A stretch of DNA of 64,000 nt from Sphaerolaimus hirsutus. Taxonomy: Eukaryota > Nematoda > Chromadorea > Monhysterida > Sphaerolaimidae. This document shows, piece after piece, positions 40,601-53,113 of this stretch. Every line of letters begins with the position of its first letter. Position 1 is the first letter of the stretch. The position numbers were made by a program, and so were the translations under genes. Location: assembly GCA_964036195.1 (NCBI GenBank), contig OZ038450.1, forward strand, positions 26,166,794-26,230,793, read 5' to 3'. The notes below the pieces were generated by a model. The model worked only from the letters and a program-made list of their open reading frames with translations, did not search any database and was not told the origin of the DNA.

Positions 40601-42491
40601 AATTCCATCACACCAATAAAAATAAAAATAGATAGCTCGGTTCAAGGGATCTGTAGATTTACAAAATTAACAGAAAATAATCCATGGTTGGAAGCACTAG
40701 ATATCTTTTTTACTAATATAGAAAGTCAAAAACCCCTTTTTATTTGGATCATTAACTCATCAAAACAAGACATTACCATAAAAAAATCAATGAAAATAGG
40801 GACATTTTTTCCACAAAATATGATCTACAAAGATGTAGAACTGGTACATGCGGCAGTGGACAACCCATTGCCTCCAGATTTTAAGCCACCCGAACCAGAT
40901 TTCCCTACAGATCCTACGGAAAGAAATACCTACATTCTAAAAAACCTACCACAAAAAGACATCATAAATATGTCACCCATTCAAAGACAACAATTCTTAT
41001 CTCTAATAGAAAAATTTCATGACATCTTCAGTTGTGGCGAATTTGATGTAGGTTGCACTCAACTAGTAGCACATTACATTAATGTAGATCCAGCTCAAAA
41101 ACCAATCAAACAAGCAAGTAGATATGAAGCACCTCACAAGAGGCCATACATTGTGGATACAATTGAACAAATGTTAGCCAGAAAAATTATAGAGCCCTGC
41201 GACAGTCCATGGGCTAGCCCAATAACAGTGGTTAGAAAAGGAGAGAATGATTGGCGGCTAACAGTGGACTATAGACTAGTCAATAACATTACTAAAGTAC
41301 AATCCTATCCACTCTCACTAATAGGACACATACTCACAGAATTTGCAGGACGGAAAATTTTTAGTAGTTTAGATTTAAAACATGGTTTTTATAACCTACC
41401 CCTAGGGAATGAAAAAACCAAGGACATAACAGCATTTGTTTGTAGTCTAGGACAATTCCACTTTCTAAGATGCCCCATGGGTGCCAGTGGAAGCCCAGCC
41501 TCATTTCAGAGATTAATGAATATAATGTTAAGGGGATTGGTCGAAAATCCAGCAAGACCATGGTGTCGCACTTATCTGGATGACATTCTAATTACAAGCG
41601 ACCACACAACAGAACACCTAATGCATTTAGAAAAGTTATTTGAACGAATTAGGTGGGCAAACCTAAAATTAGGACCAAAAAAATGTCTTTTCCTGGTAAA
41701 TAAATTAAAATACCTAGGACATGATATTAGTGCGGCAGGTATAAAACCATCTTTCGACCGAGTCCAAGCAGTAATACAGCAAAACAAACCTGAAACATTA
41801 CAGGACTTACGCCGTTTCCTAGGAAAAGTAACCTATTTTAGCCATTTTATACCACAATATGCTAATATAGCTGCACCCCTATATAACGCAATTTCATCCA
41901 AATTCCCCAAAAAAGGAATTACCGAATGTACATGGAATAATTCTATGATTGAAGCATGGACTACCTTGAAAGAAGCATTATCTAAAGCACCCTGCCTAGC
42001 ACATCCCAGGTATGATGGCACTGAATTTATTTTACAAAGCAACGCATGTAAATATGGCATCGCTGCAGTGCTTTTACAAAAATCAACTGATAATAAAATC
42101 CACCCCATCGCATATGTAAGTAAAAGGATACATGCCGAATACAAACAATGGAGTGCAGCAATGCTAGAAGCACTAGCTATTGCATGGAGCCTTAGGAGGC
42201 TCTCACCTATAATTGAAGGACAAAAAATTGTCATACAAACAGACAACTCAGGCATTGTCCAAGCGTATAAATCGCCACATCATTCCATCTTGGAAAGATG
42301 GGCTATGTACCTACAGAATCGAATAATTCGAATAGAACACAGGTCAGCCCATTTCAATAAAATCGCAGACCAATTAAGCCGGGCACCAATAGATGAGAAC
42401 TTCGAAAATAAAATTGACACGGAATTATTAGAGGCAGGTGAGCTAATCAATTCACTACCACATTTAACTCCACCTGGGGAATCTGTCAACA
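37652..42491 (+). CDS. Gag-Pol of the nested element (Gag, protease, RT, RNase H)
   Basis: One frame of about 1,610 codons within the element; it then runs on by chance into host-element gag (to 42652). It begins MKGNSTRESDATRKG, then about 20 six-residue units GDATR(K/E). A capsid region (TFKGERQNFKDWKEVVEQHL, about residue 375) and a zinc knuckle CFNCGKFGHRANNC (about 600) follow. Protease is at ALINTGASKSMI (about 850, with Asn replacing the catalytic Asp of DTG/DSG). RT has WRLTVDYRLVN, FSSLDLKHGFYNLPL and TYLDDILI (YLDD as the YxDD box), then RNase H (FILQSNACKYGIAAVLL, IQTDNSG). The Asn in the protease motif and Asn in the first RNase H position (SNACK for the usual DAS) suggest decay or divergence. 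There is no integrase. Residues about 688-780 look non-protein-like in this frame; see the intron entry. Confidence 0.88.
37673..38005 (+). repeat. 18-bp coding minisatellite
   Basis: About 19-20 tandem copies of GATGCCACCAGGAAGGGT-type units, with AGG/GAG alternation giving Lys or Glu. It lies at the N terminus of the nested Gag. The other frames also stay open (Trp/His-rich on the reverse strand) only because of the repeat. Confidence 0.95.
39714..39793 (+). other. candidate 80-nt intron in nested gag-pol
   Basis: A GTGAGA donor after TCAG and an acceptor TTTGTACACACAG. Unspliced RNA is open straight through gag-pol. Removing 80 nt moves to a frame that is highly acidic and Asn/Gln-rich for about 50 codons and stops at TAA (39946-39948). 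In the unspliced frame the same stretch is implausibly Lys/Ile/Met-rich, which suggests the other frame was the selected one. Confidence 0.5.
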
Positions 42492-43430
42492 TGATGCCCA
42501 TGCAATACGCTTACCCGCAATGGCAGCCAGTACAACAGATGCCAGCCCAGCCAGCGCAGACGATTCAGAGGGCCGGTGACGTGCCTATGCAACCTCAAAT
42601 GATGGCTTATCAAACGCCGCAGGGCTGGATGGCCATGGGACTGGACGGGTAAATGTATATGCAACCTATGCAGCAGGTAAACAACCCCCCCCCCCCCCCC
42701 GTAGAGTCTCTGAACCCCACGCGCGTGACCAGTGCGGCTGGAGCAACTATGAGCGTGCGCAAAGATGATCGATGCATGATGATACGCCACATCAATAAAT
42801 TAATTCCCGTGATGCAAGGGTTAGAACTGGAATCAGAGGAACCAGATGGGTTAGATTTGGAACCCAGAGAGGAACCTGAACGGATGGCAGGATTGATTGT
42901 ACTTGCACATGAACGAGAATTTTGGATTAAGCCCTGGGCTTACATGAGAACCGAAAGAGGATATTTATTTCGGACTACCTGGCTGGCATTTCTATGCAGG
43001 ATCGGGATGCATGATTTGCAGGACAATGACTGTACGCTATGGCCCAACTGCCCTGCAGACAACCACTCCGACACGCTGACCAAGGTACCGCTGGACGTGC
43101 TCATGAACATCAGCCTGAACCCCTTCCTGTACGCCACGCCGACCGCGTTGCCGCCACGCACCGGATCCAGTAACCAGATAGACAGGTACATGGGATTTTT
43201 ATCTTCAGACGAAGCAGTGCGCCCCGCGCCGCGCGCGTATTCAGAACCCCCCTACATGCCTCAGGTCGCGCAGTCGTTGTTTTTTGTGCTGACCACAGGT
43301 TTAATTATAATGGGATTAGCCCTATTGCCAGGCACCGGTGCCACTACAATGCCTTCTTTCCCGTTACTTTGCAGCGATTTGACTGACCACAATGATTTAT
43401 ACACGTACCCCCCCTACCAAACTGCACAGC
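42492..43430 (+). pseudogene. Gag C-terminal and envelope-like N-terminal region of copy B
   Basis: Resumes the gag frame after the nested element (MMPMQYAYPQW), with a TAA at 42650-42652, then open in the same frame to about 43415 through EFWIKPWAYMRTERGYLF and the hydrophobic segment SLFFVLTTGLIIMGLALL (about 43271-43330). A C-run at 42686-42700 replaces less regular sequence in copy A. The frame is lost near 43415 by an indel. Confidence 0.8.
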
Positions 43431-43809
43431 CATTGTGGATACGACAGCGTCACTGGAAAGGCCGCGGAAGTTGACGTTGACAATCTATAAGCGAAATATG
43501 GTAGAATATCGAGCAGCAGCCTACAGGTGTGTGGCTTCCACCAGGACTGCGAGAACGTATCAAAACTTCTGGAGCGATGTCACGCTGGAAAAGTTTGATT
43601 CTAAACCCAGATCGGTGGGAGCGGCTGAATGTGAAGGAACAATTAAATACCACAAATGCAATAATGGACCCATGACACCTGTGACCGATTTAGACAATGC
43701 ATGGGACACGCAAAACTGCACCAACATGACTTATTCAGGGCATGGAATATATTGTTGCAAATGGAAACGACGCCACACTGTGGACTTTTTTGAGGGGAAG
43801 TACAAATGA
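43431..43809 (+). pseudogene. envelope-like ectodomain, end of ORF1 equivalent
   Basis: Matches the last 120 residues of ORF1 in copy A (LTLTIYKRNMVEYRAAA, GHGIYCCKW). A net indel just after CCKW shifts the frame, so this piece runs on to the TGA overlapping the ORF2 ATG. In the original frame the TGA GGG GAA GTA context of copy A is preserved. Confidence 0.75.
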
Positions 43810-45172
43810 GATATGGAGCCAGTACGATGCAAAGTATGCTGGGCGAAGTTAGCAAGTGCAATTATGAAATGGGCACATGCACGTTGGAAGATGGCAGCCA
43901 ATTAACATGGAAACCGAATCCAAAGGCGGAGTGCCCATATGAGAAATGGCGAGATATGCATGGGCGCATTAGACAGGATATCTGGTGAGCAGATGATCAC
44001 ACGCTCTCATTATCCTTCAGAGCACATGAAGAAGTTGACAGATGCGGCATGAGACTATGGAAGTCTGACCAGGACATTGTGGTGGCTCCATTTAAAAAAT
44101 CAGTGATACAACGTATCAGACAAAAAAGAGCACAAGCTTGGCCCACACTTGGAATAGTGAGCGCTGGACAATTAGCGGCCAGTATGCAAGCTGTGTATGA
44201 AACCGCTGAACAAACAATGCGCACCCAGGCAGTGGCCAAATGCAAAAATGTGCAACACTTCCAAGAGTTTGTACCCTGGCTATGAATGAACATGTGACTA
44301 CTATGACCCGCTGGTACAAGAATGATAATGAGATAATTGCTAAACCCGCCCTGGATGGATTCTTGGTACATAAGTGCTTTGCGGTCAAGACATATGAAAT
44401 CATGAACGATGAAAAATCACAAGAATGCTATGAAACAGTACCTATACAAGTGCGCTTGCACGGGCAGAATGTGACGTTACATATGAACAGGTTAACAAAA
44501 AATTTGCATTTTCAAGCGGTCCCAGGATCATGCACCAATGCACACAACCGTGTGGTGATGTTGAAAGGGCAGTGGTACAAATACCTACCGGAAGTGGGCG
44601 GCCTGGAGCATTTACCCATGTACAATATGCACAGTTTCCCGCAAAAATGGCAACAGGAAAAAGCCAAGGATGTGCACCATCAGATCTTTGCCACCACTAC
44701 CATGTATAATTTGTCAGAGCGTCTACCAACGACCACTCTGAATGACGTATGGCACGCATATTCACATGTGAGACAAATTACACTGGGGGCGGAACCGAAG
44801 GTGGAATCACATGTGCAACAGCACCAAACCTTAGCAAAGTCAGTGTTAGCCCTAGGATGGTGGGATTTTGATACATGGCGCACATGGCTGCAAATATGGA
44901 TATACCTGGTATGCACGGTAGTAACCTTACAGTATTTGCTAGCTGCTTTAATGGCTGCAGCGCCGGAAATGGCTGTGACTTTGGTGAACCCAGCAAAGGA
45001 GAAAATCAAGAAAGGACCAAAAGTGGACAGGAAATCAAAAATGATAGTAGAATTGGCTGAGAATTGCCCTGGCATACAGGTGAGGGTGCATTCTGTAATT
45101 AGCCTGTGCGTGGGAATGCCAATTGGCATGCCTGCACTCACGGGTGCGCGCTGTTTCCCCGCTATTCAATAA
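43806..45172 (+). pseudogene. envelope-like region of ORF2, copy B
   Basis: Pieces 43806-43988, 44049-44285 and 44240-45172 match residues 1-430 of copy A ORF2. They include the GTCTLEDGSQLTW and CPYEKW motifs, conserved Cys residues and NVTL sequons. The C-terminal hydrophobic segment here reads through TWLQIWIYLVCTVV, with a basic tail (KEKIKKGPK). TGA at 43986-43988 replaces a Leu codon, and one frame change occurs near 44260. The glycoprotein is broken. Confidence 0.78.
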
Positions 45173-46223
45173 AACTTGAACAAAAAACACGTCATGGAGG
45201 AGGAGTCAGTGTGCATGATTATCTTCTCGCTGGAAGAGAGAGATAATATTCACCAAGCGGCCAACTGATGGGAAGAGATTGTGCATGTGTACTACAGCCC
45301 GTCAATTACCATAACTATCGATGGTAGGGAATATAACAGATGCTTACTGGACACGGGCGCCATGCGTTCCTTGTGTAACAGAGATGCAACACAAACAAAA
45401 GGCTACAAAGCATGATGAAGTATCACCCATCGGAGCGCTTAGGTGCGCTGCAGACTTGGAACTTTTGGTATTGGGACAGATGGAAATACCCGTGACTATG
45501 GGAAATCACACCTTCGGAATTGTGTTCCAAGCCGTGAATGGATTGGCTGGGGAAATTTTAATTGGAGCAGATGTATTACGGCACATGAGAGTGGATCTAC
45601 CTGCAAGAGAGTTGAAAATTCCCGCAGCCCATGCCACAATTCCATTTGACAACCCTGACCTGGAAGTCCAGCAACGCAGAATTTACGCCATCGTGAATGA
45701 AAAAACAGAAATCCTAGCTAGGCATGAAGCGCTTGTAATGGCTAAATTATCTGCCCCTTTGGATGAGACTCTATTCACTGTGATGGGTTTGGATACGGTA
45801 GGAGAACGCTGTGGAGTTATGGCTGCATCGGCGGCGTATGAAACAAGTGTGCCCATATTTCAAGTAAGGTGCGCAAATGTGAGAAATCAACCTATTGTGT
45901 TACAAGTAGGGCAGCGCATCGCGGTGGTCGAACCAGTGGATTGCGTGTTGAAAGTGAAACGTGGAAACCCCCCTGCGGGTTGGGTGCAGCAGTGTTTTGA
46001 CTGAGACATGTGCAAACAAGTGCAGACAACGGAACCCCCTCTCAAGGTGGCTGAAGACAAGTCAGGGCCCCCTCTGAAAGTTGTGTGCCTGGATGGGCAT
46101 GTGATGGAATTCACGGTGCCTGAAACATTGTCGGATGAGCGGCAGGAGGAACTGAGAAAGGTAATAATGCAATATAAAGAAGCCTTCACGCGACACAAGT
46201 ATGATATTGGCTACAGTGAATAG
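45173..46223 (+). pseudogene. protease region and pre-RT of copy B
   Basis: A retropepsin-like site (CLLDTGAMRSLCNRD) at about 45338-45382 is followed by a short deletion and frame change. 45396-46004 then matches the copy A protease C-terminal half (ILIGADVLRHM) and linker, ending at a private TGA. 46008-46223 continues the linker to a private TAG. Confidence 0.75.
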
Positions 46224-47640
46224 GTGGATTATCAACTGCAATTAGTGGACAAAAAACAGATTGCATGCAGAATGTATTGACTAAGTCTGGATGACCAGCA
46301 ATACTTAGAGAACCATTTGAGGTGTCTGATCGAACATGATATAGTGGAACCCAGTACGAGCCCGTATTGTGCCCCCATGTTAGTGGTTTCAAAACCGGAT
46401 GGAGCAAAGCGGATGGTAATTGATTACAGACGCCTGAACACTGTTTTGCACACTCCCCAATTTCCATTACCCTGCTTAGATGAAACAGTTGAATCTTTAT
46501 GTAGCTGCAAGTATTTTTAGCAGCGCAGACATAAATCAAGCTTTCTACAACATTGATTTACATCCTGATGATCGACACATTACATCCTTTCGATATATTT
46601 TTGGGCAATTCCAATTCAAACGCTTACCGATGGGATTGAAATGCTCCCCCAGCTTAGCGCAACGCTGTTTTGAATTGGCAATGGCTGGATAAATTCATCG
46701 GAATGTTTAACAATACATTGATGATTTACTGATTTACAGCGCAACATGGGAAACCCACTTATATGATATAGGACAAGTGTTGGAATGTTTAATTAGAAAT
46801 AATTTCAAAATTAGTCTAAAAAAGTGTTTTTTTGCGCGTGTCACGGCAGTGCAGTTTTTGGGATTCATGATCGGACGTGATGGCGTGTGTGTACCAGATG
46901 ATAAGCGGCACATAATTCAAGATTGGTCGATACCCACTACTGTGAAAGAAATCAAGGGATTTCTAGGAGCCATAGGGTTTTTTAGACATATGATTCACAG
47001 GTGTGCGGAACTAGCTGTACCTTTATCGAATCTCACGCGCACAGGGCCGAGGGAAAATTATAACAGTGACACACCTGTGGATCTAAAAAATAATCCTAAA
47101 GCCCTCAAGGCGTTTCATAAACTCAAAGAAGCATTGCTAGGAAGTCCTTGTTTACAATTCCCTGATCCCAAGCGGATGTTTATAATAATTACCGATGCTT
47201 CCAAAATTGCTGTCGCAGGTGTATTGGCACAGCGAGTTGAAGATGAGAAAATATTACATGTGTGTGCTTTTTACAGCCGAAAGTTTGGCACGACGCAGAG
47301 CAAATGGCCGGCAATCTCATTGGAAGTGTGTGCAATATATGAAAGTATATGGAATTGGCACTGTTATCTGGCCAGATGGCCCTTTGAAGTTTGGACTGAC
47401 GCTAAAAGCATATCATGGGTGAAAAATCCAAATTTAGAGACTACCCCTCACGCCATGCTACATAATTTTGCATTGGCAATCAAGCCATATCAGATTACAT
47501 TCAAACATCTGAGAGGAAAAAGCAACGAGCTGGCAGATGCACTATCTCAGAGGCAAGACGCTCCTGTGGTGTTTGATGAGGATGAAAGAAGGATCTGGAT
47601 GAAGCTTTTGAGCAGTTTGCCCAGGTTACATGCTGTGAAG
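46224..47640 (+). pseudogene. reverse transcriptase and RNase H of copy B
   Basis: RT fingers (RMVIDYRRLN) at 46317-46520 end at TAG inside motif A, exactly as in copy A. The next frame (46480-46692) carries SSADINQAFYNI and LPMGLKCSPSL, with a TAA at 46690-46692. The YxDD box is altered here (the bases near 46710 read QYIDDLLIY after a stop). 46777-47643 holds thumb plus the complete RNase H (ITDASK, SLEVCAIYES, WTDAKS), intact where copy A is broken. Confidence 0.82.
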
Positions 47641-49252
47641 TAGCCATTCCCTGCGAGAAGCAGATTACAGTAGCTGCCGTGGGAAGGGCACCGTCACAAC
47701 CAATCAGCACGCCGGGCGACGTAAACGAGGAGGCAGAGTTACTGCGATCAGCGATCAAACTCGCGGACGGAGGGAGGCGGAGTCACCCAGGCCGCGCAAG
47801 CTACAAAGGGATGCGGAACCACCTGGAACTAGAACAATGGCTGGTGGTTCAGGGACCGGAAATGAAGTGTTTCAGGGACTAACATACGTGACTAAGCATA
47901 GCACGATAATGGCACTACCCCCAGTAACCCGTGTAGACAAATTGAAACAATTACAAGCCGAGGAACCGTATATAGCCAGGACAATGGAAGTTTGTCGCGC
48001 GGGAAGTCAATATTGTGCCGTGCCATACTTTTAGGACCAATACGGTATTTTGCACTGCCAAGCAGGAACATCCCAAATTCCAGGTATACAATTATATGAC
48101 CCGGTGTGCATTCCTGCTGAATTAGTGCCATTTGTGCTGGAATTAGCGCACAATCACCCCACTGCGGGCCATTTAGGAATAATAAAAACATTCAAAAGAT
48201 TACAGGAACTCGCGTGGTTCCCTGGAATGCGGCCGGAAAGTGTGCGCTGGGTTGCCACGTGCCCTTCGTGCAACGCAAAGAAAGGTCTCAAAGTGGCAAT
48301 GCGAACTCAAATGGTGTGCCGCCAGGTAGCCAAAAGGCCAGGTGATGTGATAGCAGTAGACGCAATAGGACCTTTATTAACCACGAAACGTAGAAACCGA
48401 CATGTGTTAGTGTTTGTTGATCAATGTACCCGTTTTGGAATCGCTGTGCCCGTTCCCGACATAAAACAAGACACTGTGTCATTTGCATTTTTATAGCATA
48501 TTTCACCAATATTTAGTGTGCCCGCCTTTATACTCAGTGATAACGCCCCCAGTTATACCGAGGGCACTTTTGCCAAGCTTTTACAATATTTGAATGCGAC
48601 ACAGCATACCTCTTTTGCATACACCCCCAAAAGCAATGGCATGGTGGAACGCAGGGATGGTGTTCTGATCGAAATAGTGTCTCACTATGTAAATCGTACA
48701 CATGACGATTGGGACATACACTTAGGTGCTGCCATACATGCGTACAATAAATCAAAACACCCGTCCCTGCGAACCACCCCTTATGCATTGCTATTTGGCA
48801 AGCCAGCGGTGTCCATGTGGGAGCGTATGATTGAACCTCCCGGCGACGACGCATTGCCATCATTGCCACATAAGCGCGCCCTCATAAATGAGTTGCATGT
48901 CTGACTACAGCACGTGAAGCCGCGCACGCCACATTGGCTGAGGCGCAACAAAAAGAGCAATTTTACGCCAATTGCCATGCACATTCATTAAACGTGCAAT
49001 GCGGGCAAGCCGTACGTGTGTACACGCCACATATTACATGGCTAACGGGCCCTAGTAAGAAATTCACACCTCATTTTATTGGTCCCTACAAGTGTATTGA
49101 TTACGCCCATCCATAAGTGACTTTATTCAACAATATTTATCAGAAAATATATGTAGTTCACGCAGATTGTTGCAAGGCAACCAGTGAATATTTAATCCCC
49201 CCTTCTTACAGCGAATTATTCGGCAACAATTAAACTAATTAGTATCCCGATA
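47641..49252 (+). pseudogene. pol linker and integrase of copy B
   Basis: Linker at 47679-48034 (private TAG). Integrase pieces at 48050-48496, 48518-48904 and 48934-49116 match copy A: HNHPTAGH and CPSC zinc ligands, AVDAIGPL, LSDNAPSY, GMVERRDG. The GPY motif becomes FIGPYKCIDY. Private lesions include a TAG at about 48494 and a frame change near 48900. Confidence 0.82.
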
Positions 49253-49462
49253 ATCAAACGACACGATGACCGCCATCACGCCGCGTAAATCAGGTAGAAA
49301 AAGCGTGATGTGTGTGTGTGAAAGTGTGTGCGTGTTTTTAGCTTTTTAGGAAGCTTGTGCACCCCTTTTAACCACGGGTAACTGGACCGCACAAGTTTTT
49401 ATTGCATTCCCCATTACTTTAAAAGTCTCATTGATTAAATTAATAACATTGTTGTATTTATA
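49253..49462 (+). promoter_or_regulatory. integrase-helicase gap of copy B
   Basis: Homologous to 6300-6510. It contains the conserved splice-acceptor-like TTTTTAGCTTTTTAG ending at 49349 and a degraded TATA (TAGAAAAAG, 49295-49303). Confidence 0.35.
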
Positions 49463-52400
49463 ATGGCTTCAGCCTCTTGCAAATGCCCCTATGAAGGTAC
49501 AGAAGCGCCTCCCGTCAAGGCCAAGGAAACGACTTCACATGGCGTCTGCAGCGGTTGAACTTGCCCCCTGCGGCAACATTTCGAGCGCAGAAAATGCACA
49601 ACGGACCGGAAATCTACCCAAGCAGAGGGAAATTTGAAGGTTGGGTAGATCGCGTGTATATTGATACAGGTGTGGATGGGCCCGTCGAATATCAATGTCA
49701 CGTGAGAATTTCTGAGCAGACCATGGCGATACTCAGTGAAAATGAGCAGTGGGTGAATGCAGATGAAGCATATCCGTATTTTTATTATTCGATTAAATGG
49801 GCTAAAACCGCGCGGGACAAAAGGACCACTCAGTTGGTGGACTTTTGCGCCAAAATTCAAAAACAACACCCATCGATGTTTCTGCCACTGGTGTGCCATG
49901 AAATGCGTTTTTTGGCAACCGCAATTGCGCAGAAAATAGACAACCCTCGATATTGGGAGTTCACAGGGCTTTGCGGTTTGGGGCAATCAAACCAAATGCC
50001 CTCTAAATATTGCCGCACCAGTTGTGGTCAGTACGCAGGGAACCCAGCGCATCACTCAAGCGGCGCGTACATTGACACGTGGCGACACATCCGGTTGCCA
50101 ACCTTATTCGAGCGACTGGAAAACGGCGCGGCTGCGGGCAGCTTTCACGCCGTCAAACTACAAGAATTTGGAACCTCTGGGCGCGGCGGAAAGAGGCAAT
50201 GCCGGGCCAGAAAAGTTGATTTTGCACCGGGAATATGTGAGTGACCCCCATGTGGAAGTGCTGGGCAACGGGGTTTGGCCCACGTGGAATACCACGACCT
50301 GAACGACATGGACGTGTTTGGCAACAAATTCTATGGCTATGCGTACGGGCTGCAGATTGCCACGGCCGAAGACATCAGCACGACTGGCATCCAGCCTGAC
50401 TCAGAGAACTGAGACAAAATGGACATAGTTTTGTGGTATAAACTGGGTATTTTAGCAGCGGCTCACTGCTACAACACATCATTTTTGCGATTTTGAGCTA
50501 AGCGCGCGTCTGACGTGTGCGCTAATGTGTTTTGGGAACAGACCCCGCAGGGCACTGCATGCGACATTTTGGTGCGACGCCCCGACCCTGAAGAACTGCA
50601 GGCTGATACTTTGAAGGGCCAGAGGAACAGCACGTCCGTCTGCTGGTACAAGTGAGCACGCAGACACAGCTGCTGAACCAAGCGACGCCCATGTCGGTCC
50701 TGAGCTTGGTGCAGGCCCGGCCCGATGAAGATAAACCGGCTGCAGGCTGCCCCAATTTATCAGTGTGAATTACCAGTGTGGATTCTGAACCAGCGCACAC
50801 AATGCTACGCGGTAAGTTGGACATGACGGCATCGCAAGCAGCGCTGCCCCGCTTGCTTGAAGATGGCCAATACATGGTGCGCGGCTCTAATGACTCGCCA
50901 AATTACGATCAGACCATGCGGTCACTACAGGCCGCCCTAAACAAGGCGGCAGTCGGCTGGGTGCCTAGAGTCATTCAGGGCAGGAAAGTACTCACCCTGG
51001 AGACGCAAATTCAATTAGCAGTGATATTGAATTTATGCCTACTGGATGACGAGACCGACTGGGCGTTAATTAGCCGCGAGGCTAACGAGCACTACGAATC
51101 TTTGTTCAGAGGAAAAAATGAACAAATGATTCAGGCCAAAATGGGTGAGTTTCTACCGCAGCAAGGGCAGGTAGAGGTTTTGGGGGCTGTGATCACAGCC
51201 GTGCGTATGCGCAAACCCCTTTTGATTATGTGTGACTCGCCGTTCGGGTCTGGGAAAACCACAACACAAAATCAATTGGCGTATGTGTGTTTGCGCGGCT
51301 ATAATTATTATAACGCAAGACCCAGAGTGCACGCGGGCTTCGACTTGCCGTCTGACAAGCAGCCAAACACCAAGTACCACTAAGCTCATCACATGCACCG
51401 TGAACTCGGCAGCCGATGAAGGAGCGCGCCGGGCGCTGACTAACCTGCACAAGCTAGGATACTAGGACATTTTTGGGGCTTTGGAAATTTGTTACGGGAA
51501 CGCGCAAAATGGACTGCCATGGCAGACATGCCATTCAAGGAAATGCAAAAACTGGAAGGTTTTGAGGAGTTTTTGAAATTGAGGGCGGCATTTCCGGTGC
51601 GCATTTTGTGCCCCATGTGGGAGAGTGACGTGAGTTACGGCATCACCCCCGCAACCAAACTGCCAACGTTACACACCCTTGCACAGCGAACCAGCCACAA
51701 CATAGTCCGCCTCAGTCCAGAGTGGATTGCAGTGCTGGAAAAGTACAACGGCACCAAGAAAGACTACGAGCTGGTCAACGATATAATTGGCAACTCGACA
51801 GACGACACCATCATCTGTGCGCAGCTGACTGAACAAGTGCCACACCTCACAGTTGAAGACGAAGATGAGCAGCCATTTGACGACTTTGAAACAGGGGTGG
51901 CCGGTGCCCAAGCTGGAGACGCTAGTTTAATTGACCAAGTTTTTTGGGGGAAGGTGCTGCGTAGGGCGCTGTCTAAATATGTCAGGACTACAGTCAGGCT
52001 GCACCGAGTGTTTTTGGAGGTGGTGCAGCCCGGTCAAATCCATGTTACTTTAGACTCTGCCCATGACACACGCCTGAAAAGTGTGAGCATGTGTGCGGTA
52101 ATTATTGACGAAGCGTCTCTAGCATCAGACGCTGCGGTAATTAGCATGGTGCATTAGCATTACCACCCAACTCCCAGTAAACGGCATGTTACTTCTATTT
52201 GGAGACAGCAAGCAGTTGACGCGTATGATTCGCGTGCAGGAGTGGGTGGAGCCTGTCCTGAAACCCAAACCCACCCTCATTGATAGGCTCACACAGTATC
52301 AATTATGCCCCATGGTTCACTTGGAAACGGTGTTCCGCGGGCATTGCCAGCTCATTCAGGCCAACTCAATGGCGGCGTACAATGGAGTCCTATGGGCCTA

Positions 52401-53113
52401 CAACGACAAAGCAGTGCACGGTGCCGCTATGCCGCCTACACCCGGCGACTTTGAGGATGGAATCACCCTGTCATCCACGCTGGTGCACCAAGGCTACAAA
52501 TCCAAAGAGGGCATGTCAATCATCAACAAGACCGAGCTGGACATCATCGTGCATCTGTACGACTACTTTGTGGCCACCGTCCAGGAGGATTCCACTGCCC
52601 TGGGCGGATTTGACAGATCTCGCTAGTTTGCTAATTGTGTGTTTTTATGCGGCGCAGGCACGCGCCCTAATTAGTAGGCTAGTCGCCCACACAGAACACG
52701 ATGCAGCTTTTTGGGCCACAAGAGTAATTTCTGCCGACAAGGCCCAGGCATGCGAAGCAGAAGTGGTAATTGTTTCCTGTGTGCGCGGCAGCCCCCTGAC
52801 CGACTCCGCCCAGTTGGCTGCCGATCCCAAGAAGGCGTACAGTAGAGTTGGATTTGTGGCTAGCCTGCCTAGAGGAAACGTTGCTACGTCACGCGCCAAG
52901 TGTGTGCGTGTGGTGGCGGCCAACGCCGAGACCATGTTGTGGTTGACATTTTTTCACCGGTTTCTGATGGTCGAGAGTAAGACCGAGAGGATTTATTCCT
53001 ACGCGCCAGGCCAAATCTGGGGAAACGTGTTGGCATTTTGGCCAGATGAATGGTGCCCACAGGCTGACTTGGAAGAACTAATCGGCCCTGAAAAATACCC
53101 AGCGCTGGTGCAG
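49463..53113 (+). pseudogene. SF1 helicase of copy B (broken)
   Basis: Homologue of 6299-2702. Pieces 49594-50244, 50778-51383, 51489-52157, 52186-52626 and 52600-53113 cover the protein with private stops and indels. Motifs remain readable: SPFGSGKTTTQ (about 51237-51270), TCTVNSAADEGA, VIIDEAS (about 52100), LLFGDSKQL (about 52190-52218), LPRGNVATSRAK (about 52864-52900). Preservation of every helicase motif in a diverged copy shows that the gene was carried by the family rather than picked up by chance at one site. Confidence 0.85.

Larger units (their letters stand above)
37369..42491 (+). mobile_element. nested Ty3/Gypsy-type element lacking integrase and 3' LTR
   Basis: 5,123 bp inserted in gag of copy B, beginning TGTTAG, ending CAACA, with a 5-bp TGATG duplication. 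A compact possible 5' LTR (37369 to about 37508) has TATTTATAG near 37427 and AATAAA near 37472. A leader and one long gag-PR-RT-RH frame follow. RNase H ends about 70 bases before the right boundary. No integrase and no copy of the left terminal sequence is present at the right. The intact duplication argues against simple later truncation, unless the end was lost before or during insertion. Confidence 0.82.
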
